Shown one piece after another: positions 8,191 to 16,195 of a stretch of DNA of 64,000 nucleotides (positions are counted from its first letter, which is position 1; every line of letters starts with the position of its first letter). The position numbers and the translations under genes are program-made. Source of the stretch: a virus. The stretch covers positions 64,001 to 128,000 of the IMG/VR virus record IMGVR_UViG_3300031963_008656, one strand, 5' to 3'. The notes below the pieces were generated by a model. It ran no database searches. It saw nothing but the letters and a program-made list of their open reading frames with translations, and was not told the origin of the DNA.

Positions 8191-9582
8191 TCAGCAGTTC
8201 CATTTTCTCAATGCTAGAGCCTTGCGTGTGGGTTTGCCGTTGGGTTTTTTCATTGGGCCTTTAACGCCTGACATTCTGGCGCAGAATGATTTGCGTCTTT
8301 TTGCTGCCTTAGAGCCTTTCTTTAGTTTTGAAGGCTTGGTGGTCACGGCCATTTGCAATTTTGATCCAGGATTTTCTCTACGATATGATGCCACACCTTT
8401 GGCGTTTAATCCGCCTTTTTTGCTCTTGCCTTCTTTACGTCGCCAGGCGGCTGTTTCATACAGCACATTGTCCGGCATGGCTTCAAACTGTTCCCACACT
8501 AGATCTTCGCTCACACGATTTTTCACAGCCATTTCTGCTACCAACTCTTGCATGGCTTCAAACATTTCATCCACTTCGGGATCCACTTCGTCTGACGCTT
8601 CCTCTGAATACATATAGTCCCACACAGCAACCAGCATTGACTTGGCCACAGCAATCTTTTCTTGACACCATTCAGGCAAGTTATCACCTGATTGAATTAG
8701 ATCGTCAATACCTTCTACAGCACGTTGTAGCGTTTCTAAGTTGTTGTCGGCCATGCCTGCTTCGTCGTCATACTCGCCATTGTAGTCTTCCGCTACACCT
8801 TGCTCACTAAATCGCTGACGATAACTGTTGGGATTCATTGACGATCTAGAACCAACTACAGCATTACCTTCGCCACTCAGCAACAAATCATACATGAGTT
8901 TGATTACTTTTAAAGGGCTGTTCATTCTTTCCAGGGCATTTTTAAACCATTCAACTTTTTCTGGTTTCATTGGCTTGGCACTGGGCTTGCTGATCAATGC
9001 CAGTGCCTGTGCTTTCAACGTGGACAAGTCTCTGATTTGTTCAAGACGTTTTAGATCCTCAATATCAAAGTTGTAATCAGCTTTGCCTTCCGCCACACCT
9101 TGCTGATCTTTGGGCTCGTCAAACAAGGAGTCTATGGCTTTTTTGCCGCCATACAACACAGCCAACACAATGCCAGCAGGGATGGCATATTTAAAAGCCA
9201 AAGCAGACAGGTCAAGCAATGTTTTCTCGTCAATGGCCGTGCCCACCTTGGCAGCAATATCTTTGGCAATGTCTGCCACAGAAGATCCAATTTCGTAAGC
9301 ACCAGCACCCATGCCAATTTTTCCAGCATTCTTGGCTGCAATTTCTGTGCCAGCTCGAGCAGCCTGACCTGCACCGCGAGCTCCTGCTTGTCCTGCTTGG
9401 CCAAGAACCTGTGCTATTTTTGGGGCAGCAGCCATGAACAGTCTTGCACCTGCTGCCAACAACGGCGCAAATTCATCAAGCTGTTGTTCTTTGACCATGC
9501 CGGCCTTTTTCTTTTTAGCAATAGCAATGGCTGCCTGTTGAGCAGGCGACGCTGCTTCTAGTATTACGTCATTTAGTTTCAT
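8191..9582 (-). CDS. probable internal head protein, DUF6321-like C-terminus
   Basis: 463 aa from ATG 9582 (SD GGAGG, 9 nt spacing); a longer start at 9603 has no SD. The start MKLNDVILEA resembles the capsid-targeting peptide of T4 internal proteins (cleaved after x-x-E). Two QGVAE sequences (about residues 165 and 270) look like further T4 prohead-protease sites. Residues 40-155 are Ala/Gly-rich and partly hydrophobic. The basic C-terminal about 85 residues (KKGGLNAKG, GSKAAKRRKSFCAR, NGKPTRKAL) match the pattern I know as DUF6321 of T4-like phages. It separates the two spanin genes. Packaging and cleavage are inferred. Confidence 0.75.
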   Translation of the reverse strand: MKLNDVILEAASPAQQAAIAIAKKKKAGMVKEQQLDEFAPLLAAGARLFMAAAPKIAQVLGQAGQAGARGAGQAARAGTEIAAKNAGKIGMGAGAYEIGSSVADIAKDIAAKVGTAIDEKTLLDLSALAFKYAIPAGIVLAVLYGGKKAIDSLFDEPKDQQGVAEGKADYNFDIEDLKRLEQIRDLSTLKAQALALISKPSAKPMKPEKVEWFKNALERMNSPLKVIKLMYDLLLSGEGNAVVGSRSSMNPNSYRQRFSEQGVAEDYNGEYDDEAGMADNNLETLQRAVEGIDDLIQSGDNLPEWCQEKIAVAKSMLVAVWDYMYSEEASDEVDPEVDEMFEAMQELVAEMAVKNRVSEDLVWEQFEAMPDNVLYETAAWRRKEGKSKKGGLNAKGVASYRRENPGSKLQMAVTTKPSKLKKGSKAAKRRKSFCARMSGVKGPMKKPNGKPTRKALALRKWNC

Positions 9583-10039
9583 TTTTTGGTGCCTCCGCTG
9601 CACGATTTATAGTGGTAATGAATTCTCGAGGAATTTCACACTGTCCACCAGGTGCAAATTTTACATCGTACTTGACTATTTCTCTGTCAATATACTGTAT
9701 GATGTCTTGACCTCTACGAGTGATGTATTCAGTTTTCTTCACAACTCGTTCCACAATCTTTACATTTTCCCGTGCGCTTTCAGCTTCAGCAATCTTTAGT
9801 TTTTGTTCCACTTCAGCCACACGCTCGCGCCATTCTGCTTCCACTGCGTATCCGCCGCGAAAGTAAACTCCTAGCACCAAAAGTGCAATGCCCAGGACTT
9901 TAAAGGGCAACTGATATTGCCACACTAGAGGAATACGATGCGCAAAAAATCCTGCTACAGTAAGCACAAGGCCCGCTAATAACAGGATGTTACAAAACCA
10001 TAAGATCAAGGCATCAGGAAGAAAATGTAAAATCCACAT
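9569..10039 (-). CDS. i-spanin-like inner-membrane protein (Rz role)
   Basis: 156 aa. Two hydrophobic segments (about residues 10-32 and 46-62) are followed by a charged coiled coil (EAEWRERVAEVEQKLKIAEAE onward) and a C-terminal domain with CEIPREFITTINRAAEA. This is the expected layout of an inner-membrane spanin reaching through the periplasm. It overlaps the head-protein gene by 14 nt; the o-spanin follows 1.4 kb further on, an unusual split of the pair. Confidence 0.72.
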   Translation of the reverse strand: MWILHFLPDALILWFCNILLLAGLVLTVAGFFAHRIPLVWQYQLPFKVLGIALLVLGVYFRGGYAVEAEWRERVAEVEQKLKIAEAESARENVKIVERVVKKTEYITRRGQDIIQYIDREIVKYDVKFAPGGQCEIPREFITTINRAAEAPKNETK

Positions 10040-10047
10040 GCCATTAT

Positions 10048-10251
10048 TTAGTTGCGCCCCCAGGATACCCGAGCCCAGGCCCGTTCATGCAACCAATACA
10101 GCACAGTATTCACACCCATTTGCACAAATGCAATGACCGAGCTAATTCCAAAACTACCAGTAATTAAATACGCAATGGTAAATGTGCTGGCGCTGCCAGT
10201 AATGCGCCAGGTCAGAGTTTTTACTAGACTACGACCATTGCTGTCGGTCAC
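10048..10251 (-). CDS. DUF2061 membrane protein
   Basis: 67 aa; start is GTG overlapping the upstream stop as GTGA. Shows the DUF2061 pattern: R-S-L-VKTLTWRITGSASTF at the start, two membrane segments, and the VLYWLHERAW ending. Function unknown; in other phages and bacteria it is often found beside sulfate-activation kinases, as here with the APS-kinase-like gene. Confidence 0.85.
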   Translation of the reverse strand: MTDSNGRSLVKTLTWRITGSASTFTIAYLITGSFGISSVIAFVQMGVNTVLYWLHERAWARVSWGRN

Positions 10252-11042
10252 TTTAATCCTAATTCTTTGCGAATTTTTGTGGCTGAAATATCTGTGATTG
10301 CTTCGTCAAATGACTCTTCGCCGGCTGAATAGCCCACGCCGCGACCCCAGCCAATATGCACAATGTTGGGCACAACTTGTATTTCATACTGGCCTTGATA
10401 CAGAGGATCTAAGTCACGTCGAATAAATGATTTCACTCGTTCCACTTCAAACGGATTAGAACCCTGCCAGCCCTGTACATCACGCACTTGAATAACAACC
10501 TGCCCTGTGCGTTCTAGCAGGCGTTCAAATAACGCACGATGGCCGTCATGCCAGGGCTGCCAGCGACCCAGCATTTGCACAGTTTCTCGTTTGAAATCAA
10601 ACACAGGACGTCGACGATTGTCGATAATGTGCTCTTTAATGAAGTCCGCCCATTTCTCACAGTTCTGTTCATTTATGCGAAAGTCGTACACTTCGGGTTC
10701 CACAAACATGGCATTGGTATCAGCATATCGACCTTCACGGATGGTGTCTACCCATACAGTCCAATCTGCTTTGAACACATTGCGCATTTCCACCAAGGGT
10801 GCCACAAAGTCTGCTATCATGTAGTCATATGCTGTGAGCTTGTCTGCTAGTTCACGCATTCTTCGTGCTTGACGAATACGCCCGGCTTCTGAAAAGTCCC
10901 AGTCATTGTACTGTTCGCGGATTTCGTCTGCGTTCAGCCAACCCACTTGCTTGCCAGCTGCTTCTAGCTGTGCTTGCAATTCCCGTGCCAGTGTGGTTTT
11001 ACCCGAGCCTGGCAGGCCCATGATTAAGATACGTTGTGGCAT
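10248..11042 (-). CDS. APS-kinase-like / nucleotidyltransferase fusion
   Basis: 264 aa in two parts. Residues 1-150 are a P-loop kinase with GLPGSGKTT (9-17), most like adenylylsulfate kinase CysC. Residues 155-264 form an HIGH-superfamily nucleotidyltransferase with WHDGHRAL and the late ISATKIR motif, as in NadM-type and cytidylyl transferases. The fusion suggests it activates a small sugar- or sulfate-type group in two steps, but the substrate cannot be read from sequence. It sits with DUF2061 and a 2OG oxygenase. Confidence 0.8.
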   Translation of the reverse strand: MPQRILIMGLPGSGKTTLARELQAQLEAAGKQVGWLNADEIREQYNDWDFSEAGRIRQARRMRELADKLTAYDYMIADFVAPLVEMRNVFKADWTVWVDTIREGRYADTNAMFVEPEVYDFRINEQNCEKWADFIKEHIIDNRRRPVFDFKRETVQMLGRWQPWHDGHRALFERLLERTGQVVIQVRDVQGWQGSNPFEVERVKSFIRRDLDPLYQGQYEIQVVPNIVHIGWGRGVGYSAGEESFDEAITDISATKIRKELGLK

Positions 11043-11938
11043 AGTGTGTCCTTTGAATTATTTAATGATGAAACTTTGACCTTTAAAATATCTGCAACCC
11101 AACCATTTTGCACCATTTCAATGGGGTGGCATTCACCGTAGTATTCATTGCTGACCCAGGCCTCGTGTTCTGCGTCATAATCAAACCAAGGGCTAAATCC
11201 CAGCACTAGATTGGTTCTGTCTGCGCTATCCACACCATGCACTCGATGGGACTGATTGGTGTCCCAGGTGTAGGCCCGGCCCAATTGTAAATTGATATCC
11301 TCACCGCGGTACTGCAAATAATGATCAGGCGATTGAGTTAAAGGTATGTTTATTCTGACATTTTCATACACAGGCTCGTCTTTGTGCAGTAGATATTCAG
11401 GATTTGTACTGTCTTGTGCATGAGCACGAATCACACTCAGTCGCGATCTTATTAGAGTTCTTGGAAAATGACTCAACAAATCACCAAATTGTTCACGTGC
11501 CACTGTGTTGGGCTGATTGAATGCATAGCTGTCATAGTATGAATTTTTTAAACGACCACGCAAGGCCAACCAAGTGCGCACGTTGCCATAAAAAAATGAT
11601 TGATTGTTAATAAAACTTGAACCCAGGGTGGAATTGAATTCTGTCACAGCAGGATCACGTATGTGGGGATTGTGTGTCAAACTCAGTGACTGATATGAAC
11701 TGCGTGATCGTCCTTGCCTGCTCAACCAGCCGTAGCTGCCATACAGTGCAAGAGCCTGTTCAGCTGCCTGTTGCAGTGCGCCAACAGGATAATTCAACTC
11801 ACACTCATGCACTTGATTTGCTGGTTGGGGCAGGCGTCGAAACAGTCGTTCAATGTTGGTGCGTAATTTTATGTATGAAAACACTGACAGAAAAGGCGGC
11901 ACATCAGCTGTACGAATCACAATCTTTTTTGTGGACAT
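11024..11938 (-). CDS. 2-oxoglutarate/Fe(II) oxygenase, Asp/Asn hydroxylase-like
   Basis: 304 aa from ATG 11938 (an upstream ATG at 11956 is also possible; neither has a clear SD). The core resembles aspartyl/asparaginyl beta-hydroxylases: LLHKDEPVYENVRINIPL carries an HxD, and SHRVHGVDSADRTNLVLGF gives the distal His and the Arg for 2OG. It would hydroxylate a peptide or small molecule using O2 and 2OG. It overlaps the kinase/nucleotidyltransferase gene by 19 nt. T4-like phages often carry 2OG oxygenases whose targets are unknown. Confidence 0.75.
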   Translation of the reverse strand: MSTKKIVIRTADVPPFLSVFSYIKLRTNIERLFRRLPQPANQVHECELNYPVGALQQAAEQALALYGSYGWLSRQGRSRSSYQSLSLTHNPHIRDPAVTEFNSTLGSSFINNQSFFYGNVRTWLALRGRLKNSYYDSYAFNQPNTVAREQFGDLLSHFPRTLIRSRLSVIRAHAQDSTNPEYLLHKDEPVYENVRINIPLTQSPDHYLQYRGEDINLQLGRAYTWDTNQSHRVHGVDSADRTNLVLGFSPWFDYDAEHEAWVSNEYYGECHPIEMVQNGWVADILKVKVSSLNNSKDTLCHNVS

Positions 11939-12029
11939 TTGAAATAGTAAATGCATTTGCTGAACGCTACAATTTGCGATTGGAAACGTTCAAAAAAGAG
12001 CCCGCTGAATTGGGGCGTCTTTATTTTGT

Positions 12030-12587
12030 TTACAGCAAACCAGCAGCGGCTTGAAGTTCGCGCAGATCACGCTTGACTGCGTGAATTTGTTTTTCAGGCA
12101 GGCCAGCGGCTGCTCGCCATTCATTTAGATCCTGATCTGTGCTTTTTCTATAAGCGTCTGGCGTGAGTGGCACAGTGTCAGCAAACACCTGTTCGTCCCA
12201 GGAAAATTTGCCATTGTTGTAGTGTACCATCCAGTCGTCGGGTTCATACTCTGTGAGCGTGGAAAGATCATCCAGCAGTGTTTGCACATGCTGTGGGGCT
12301 GAACTGCGTCTGCGTATTTCCAGATAAACCAAGTATCTGTTGGGTTTGATTTCGCCGGGTGAACGGTCAGCGTCCAGCACAAAATCATAGCCTTTTTCAA
12401 ACCACGCCACAAGATCCTTGGCAGCGGCTTTGTCACGCACAAAAAAGCTCAGCACAATGATGTCTTCGTCGTCGCCCATTTTTGAGCTGAATTCATCCAC
12501 GTGAATAGTGGGCTTCATTATGCCGTCGAGGTCACGATACTGTAGACCTTCAAGCAGAGGGTTGTGAGAGTTGTTGTTGTGCATCAT
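12030..12587 (-). CDS. conserved T4-like phage protein, function unknown
   Basis: About 185 aa from ATG 12587; the longer frame opens with GTG at 12602 and an internal ATG at 12518 (MKPTIHVDEF) is also plausible. The segment HVDEFSSKMGDDEDIIVLSFFV is acidic/hydrophobic and the C-terminus (DLNEWRAAAGLPEKQ...DLRELQAAAGLL) holds two repeats of an E/W-x-A-A-G-L unit. It reads like a conserved T4-like virion or morphogenesis protein; I do not know its function. Overlaps the next gene by 38 nt. Confidence 0.7.
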   Translation of the reverse strand: MMHNNNSHNPLLEGLQYRDLDGIMKPTIHVDEFSSKMGDDEDIIVLSFFVRDKAAAKDLVAWFEKGYDFVLDADRSPGEIKPNRYLVYLEIRRRSSAPQHVQTLLDDLSTLTEYEPDDWMVHYNNGKFSWDEQVFADTVPLTPDAYRKSTDQDLNEWRAAAGLPEKQIHAVKRDLRELQAAAGLL

Positions 12588-13146
12588 TTGCTTGTGAATC
12601 ACTTTGATTGGCTTCTTGATCTAGATCCTGCTCGTAGGCATCATCTAAATCTCCGAGGTCAATGTCCTCGTCTTCCATTTCAATGGAACCTGTACGTATT
12701 TCACTCATTAAGGCCTTGGGCATGACTATTTCTACCAGCCATACATCACGTTCCATGATCTTGGCTTTTTTGGTACCCGGGCGGTAGTCTGATGGGTCTG
12801 TAATTTTGATGGGAATCTTGATCTTTTGCTTTTTGTACTTTATTTCGCAGTCAAATGGCAACAAGCGTCGACCACCACGTGGGTCGGGCATGAGCTTTTC
12901 AGGCCACATGAAAATACAGCCCACTGTGTACTTGCCAATATCCGGGCCTTGTACCAGTTCGCCAATGGCCCAGTTGCGAAATGCATAGATATCTAATTCG
13001 TCCAGCACACGCTCAAAGTCCAACAGCGTGGTAAGACTGCCGTCGCTCATGTAGATGTTGCGAATATTGTCGGCTACCTGCCAATAATCTTCGTGATTTT
13101 TGAACAGTTCTTTGTCGTTGATGCCGTGTGCGTTCTTGGTTTGCAT
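12550..13146 (-). CDS. conserved T4-like phage protein with acidic tail
   Basis: 198 aa. Residues 1-125 are compact and aromatic/basic (MWPEKLMPDPRGGRRLLPFDC); from about 150 the chain is strongly acidic then Gln/Ser-rich (EMEDEDIDLGDLDD). Function not recognised. A CATAAATA box lies 5 nt before the ATG, so transcription could begin at the start codon. Confidence 0.7.
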   Translation of the reverse strand: MQTKNAHGINDKELFKNHEDYWQVADNIRNIYMSDGSLTTLLDFERVLDELDIYAFRNWAIGELVQGPDIGKYTVGCIFMWPEKLMPDPRGGRRLLPFDCEIKYKKQKIKIPIKITDPSDYRPGTKKAKIMERDVWLVEIVMPKALMSEIRTGSIEMEDEDIDLGDLDDAYEQDLDQEANQSDSQANDAQQQLSQPSA

Positions 13147-13151
13147 GTGAT

Positions 13152-13159
13152 TATTTATG
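13152..13159 (-). promoter_or_regulatory. possible T4-late-type box
   Basis: CATAAATA on the minus strand, 5 nt before ATG 13146. It matches 7 of 8 bases of the T4 late box but the spacing is shorter than the 17-19 nt seen elsewhere here. Confidence 0.35.
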
Positions 13160-13188
13160 GCAAAAACACTGTGTTGTGGTTTTTGGTT

Positions 13189-14103
13189 TTATGATGCATT
13201 GCGGCCTTTGACCGTGGGGTAAATTGTGATGTTTTGTTTGGTAATAGTAGGGCAAAATTTGCACTGTGCAATAGGGTCATCTAATCGTGCCAGCCAGTCC
13301 ACAGCAGGACCTGGCCAGTCATTCACTGTCAGCGGTTGATAGCTGTTTAATAACAGTCGATCTTGGTCGCTGATTGCTAGATTGTGCTGTTGGTCAAATT
13401 CAGGCATCAGGGCCACTGGCCCGCATTTGTACAGTTGGCCACGAATGAAATGATAGCATTTGTACTGAGCAAACCCGCAGGCTTGATGTGCAAAAAAAGG
13501 GTCTGAATCATGCAGTGCAAATTGTCCTTGATTGTTTCTGTACACTGCTGCATCGTGAAAACTGTTGGCCAAATGCATTCTGACCAGCACATTGTTCACA
13601 TCTCGTGCTGAATAGAAAGCATGATTGTCTGAGTTGTATTTGTCAACCACATCAATTGCTGTGCCATATTCTTCATTGATTGGCTGTAAAAAACTTTTTA
13701 TATTGCTTCGTATTTGATCAAAATGGTCCAAGTTGTGCAGGCTTATTTCAATATTGCCGCAGGCCAGGCCGTTGTCGGCTTTTATATTGGCAAGAGCATT
13801 GTACAAATCAGGATTGGATTTTAACTGCAATCCATTTGAAAGAATCTGTATGTTGCATTTAAAAATATCATTTAATCCCACAACCCATTCTGACAGTGTG
13901 GGGTTTAGGGTGGGTTCGCCACCCAGGATCACAATGTTTTTTAATTCAATATATTCGCCCCAGCGTCGATAGGTGTCAGCATAGTCACTCCAGCGTTGCC
14001 AACCAGTGAATCGATGATTGTTAAAACGATTGCAATTTTCACATGTCAAATTGCATACGTTGGTGATGTAGAATTCTACTTTGTTTTCAAATGTGTATTT
14101 CAA
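13189..14103 (-). CDS. radical SAM protein with C-terminal Cys cluster
   Basis: 304 aa. The CxxxCxxC of a 4Fe-4S SAM cluster is at Cys17, 21 and 24 (NVCNLTCENC), followed by the GGEP motif near residue 62. C-terminal cysteines (QACGFAQYKCYHF, YKCG, CKFCPT) suggest a SPASM/twitch-type auxiliary cluster. Such enzymes modify peptides or build cofactors; the substrate is unknown. It diverges from phoH and is paired in this region with a second radical SAM gene at 16192. Confidence 0.88.
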   Translation of the reverse strand: MKYTFENKVEFYITNVCNLTCENCNRFNNHRFTGWQRWSDYADTYRRWGEYIELKNIVILGGEPTLNPTLSEWVVGLNDIFKCNIQILSNGLQLKSNPDLYNALANIKADNGLACGNIEISLHNLDHFDQIRSNIKSFLQPINEEYGTAIDVVDKYNSDNHAFYSARDVNNVLVRMHLANSFHDAAVYRNNQGQFALHDSDPFFAHQACGFAQYKCYHFIRGQLYKCGPVALMPEFDQQHNLAISDQDRLLLNSYQPLTVNDWPGPAVDWLARLDDPIAQCKFCPTITKQNITIYPTVKGRNAS

Positions 14104-14122
14104 TGCAATTCCGCCTGGTCAG

Positions 14123-14130
14123 TATTTAGT
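14123..14130 (-). promoter_or_regulatory. T4-late-type box before radical SAM gene
   Basis: ACTAAATA on the minus strand, 19 nt before ATG 14103. Part of a set with near-constant spacing. Confidence 0.5.
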
Positions 14131-14178
14131 GATTGAATCCATCCAGATCAGTCCACATATCTTGAAGTTGTGCTGGCC

Positions 14179-14185
14179 GTAAATA
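14179..14185 (+). promoter_or_regulatory. possible late-type box before phoH
   Basis: GTAAATA lies 3 nt before the first phoH ATG (14189). If it is a promoter, translation would start further in, for example at TTG 14222, which has AAAAGGAG upstream. Confidence 0.3.
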
Positions 14186-14188
14186 TCC

Positions 14189-14959
14189 ATGTCCATCAAG
14201 GACAAAAGGAGTATAGAAACTTTGAGCAGAAATCGAGCAGCAAAAGCACAAGCAAAACGTATGAATCAGGCGGTAGAAAACACCATCAGCTTTTCACAAG
14301 CACCCAAAGCGGCCCAACGCAGAGTAGAATTGATCCCTCGAACACGAAATCAAGAAGCTCTTGTGTTGGCTCTCATGGATCCTGATCAACATATTGTTGT
14401 CACTGCTGGACCAGCTGGTACAGGTAAAACTTACCTAGCCATGTTGGCCGCAGTAAAAGCACTTAAAGAAGGAGTATGCGATCGCATAGTACTAACACGA
14501 CCTGCCGTTGAGGTAGAAGGTGAAAAAATAGGATTCTTACCTGGCACTCTTGAAAAGAAAATGGAGCCATGGACAAGACCTTTGTTTGACGTCATGCGGG
14601 AATTTTACCGCCCAGCAGACATTACGGCCATGATAGAAGAAGGTACTATCGAAATCTCGCCACTGGCATTCATGCGAGGTCGAACCTTTAAAAACAGTTA
14701 TATAATCGCGGACGAAATGCAAAATGCAACTCCCGCACAGGCCAAAATGCTGATGACTAGAATAGGGCAAAACAGCAAGATTGTGATCACAGGTGATGTG
14801 GAGCAAGCTGATCGTAGCACTGTCAATAATGGACTATTGGATCTGTGCAATCGCTTGCAGAATCGTGATGTGAATGGTATTGCTGTGTGTAAGATGGAAA
14901 CACGGGACGTTCAACGTCACCGGATAATTGGGTCAGTGTTGAAGTTGTACGCAGATTAG
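14189..14959 (+). CDS. phoH: PhoH-family ATPase
   Basis: 256 aa. P-loop ATPase of the PhoH family with Walker A GPAGTGKT (74-81), LTRPAVEVEGEKIGFLPG and Walker B IIADEMQNAT, ending in GDVEQADR. Very common in marine and T4-like phages; RNA-linked roles have been proposed, none proved in phage. Start uncertain: ATG 14189 has no SD, while AAAAGGAG at 14201-14208 sits before TTG 14222. It is a lone plus-strand gene; its end overlaps the HAD gene by 4 nt head to head. Confidence 0.95.
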   Translation: MSIKDKRSIETLSRNRAAKAQAKRMNQAVENTISFSQAPKAAQRRVELIPRTRNQEALVLALMDPDQHIVVTAGPAGTGKTYLAMLAAVKALKEGVCDRIVLTRPAVEVEGEKIGFLPGTLEKKMEPWTRPLFDVMREFYRPADITAMIEEGTIEISPLAFMRGRTFKNSYIIADEMQNATPAQAKMLMTRIGQNSKIVITGDVEQADRSTVNNGLLDLCNRLQNRDVNGIAVCKMETRDVQRHRIIGSVLKLYAD

Positions 14960-15552
14960 GAGGTGATTATCGCGTAAATTTCCCGCCAATTTTTGACGAC
15001 CGGAATTTGTTCGTTGACATGATTCATATTATGCCCGTGCTCCACCAGGATGCTACGTAACCCTAATTTGTGTCCAACTTCAGCATTTTCCGGTTTGTCT
15101 TCTATCCACCAACAGCCGGAATCTCTGTAGGGCTCCAGTGCTTCATTCTTATCTGCACCAGTTTCCAAACAAACAATCTGTTCAAACGCTGTTTTTCCAA
15201 ACAGTTTGGCAAGATTCATTTCTCTCAGTCGCTGTGCATTTACATCTGAGCTTAGACTTGTGATGCAGTGAAATCGATAGCCATGTTCTTCATGCAGGCG
15301 TTTCACATAGTACATGGCATCTCTCAAGGGTGGCAAGAACCCAATGGCAGCTGACTCGTTAAACAGTTTGATCAGCTTGCGGCCTTGGTCTTTTGAGATG
15401 CCATAGCGGTCACCAATATCGTACACAAATTCGCCGCCGGCCTGTTGTTCGTGCCCGTGCTGTTCCATCCAGATGGCAAATGCATACTCCCAGTTAAGGA
15501 GCACGCCATCTGCGTCAACTAGGATCAATTGTTTAGGGTTGTATTTTTTCAT
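14956..15552 (-). CDS. HAD-family phosphatase
   Basis: 198 aa. Motif I is DADGV (Asp13, Asp15), motif II the Thr/Ser of CITSLSSD, and motif IV WIEDKPENAE. A helical cap is inserted between about 25 and 80. This fits a small-molecule or nucleotide phosphatase of the 5'-nucleotidase/acid phosphatase kind. It overlaps the SDR-like gene by 20 nt and faces phoH. Confidence 0.85.
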   Translation of the reverse strand: MKKYNPKQLILVDADGVLLNWEYAFAIWMEQHGHEQQAGGEFVYDIGDRYGISKDQGRKLIKLFNESAAIGFLPPLRDAMYYVKRLHEEHGYRFHCITSLSSDVNAQRLREMNLAKLFGKTAFEQIVCLETGADKNEALEPYRDSGCWWIEDKPENAEVGHKLGLRSILVEHGHNMNHVNEQIPVVKNWREIYAIITS

Positions 15553-16195
15553 AGAGTCTGAGTATTTCGCCTTGTGTGGAAAAAATATTTCCGTTTAGTT
15601 CTGTGGTTGATTTTGTGTTAATCAAGTGTACTATATCTCGGGCTTTGTTGTCAAGTTGATTTGATAACCCACCGTCAGGATGCACACCAAAAAAACAAGC
15701 AGGAAAGTTCATTGCAAACGACTTCATGATACAAGCATTGGTAAACTTGTTGCCAATGTAATCTGCGTAACCAACATGATTGAGTTTTGGTTGCACAATT
15801 AACTCACTCAACATCCAACCAATTTTGGTACTATGATCAATCCGATTGCCCAACGCATGCACAAGATAAAATGGAAATTGACAAGATACAAAATAACTCT
15901 GTTGCCAATCTCTAGGATTTTGCACAGTAGATTTTTTAAATTTTGATTCGCTCAACGCTGATGCATTGTGATTGAAAAATACCAAGTCAATATGCTGTAA
16001 ATTTGGAATGCATTGTCGAATGTTTGCCAATTGCATTTTTTTCCATTCAACTGGTATCACAGTCACGTTGGGGGTGTGGACCCAAGCGTTAGCATTGCTG
16101 GTCACAAGATACACATGATAGTCGTGTGCCACAAGTTGTTCAGTCAATTTGGCGCCAAATTTTGATCCGCCGCCCATGATCAAACAAGTTTTCAT
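15533..16195 (-). CDS. short-chain dehydrogenase/reductase-like protein
   Basis: 220 aa from ATG 16195, which forms ATGA with the radical SAM stop; the longer frame to 16225 would overlap needlessly. A Rossmann start is visible (CLIMGGGSKFGAKLTEQL) and the Tyr-xxx-Lys of SDRs is present as YADYIGNK near residue 152. Late DGGLSNQL could line the substrate pocket. It is translationally coupled to a radical SAM enzyme, so both may act on one substrate (inference). Confidence 0.75.
   Translation of the reverse strand: MKTCLIMGGGSKFGAKLTEQLVAHDYHVYLVTSNANAWVHTPNVTVIPVEWKKMQLANIRQCIPNLQHIDLVFFNHNASALSESKFKKSTVQNPRDWQQSYFVSCQFPFYLVHALGNRIDHSTKIGWMLSELIVQPKLNHVGYADYIGNKFTNACIMKSFAMNFPACFFGVHPDGGLSNQLDNKARDIVHLINTKSTTELNGNIFSTQGEILRLYEKIQP

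Noticed and set aside
9583-9603. Extended start of the head-protein gene
   Set aside because: ATG 9582 has GGAGG at 9 nt and gives a capsid-targeting-like start; 9603 has no SD.
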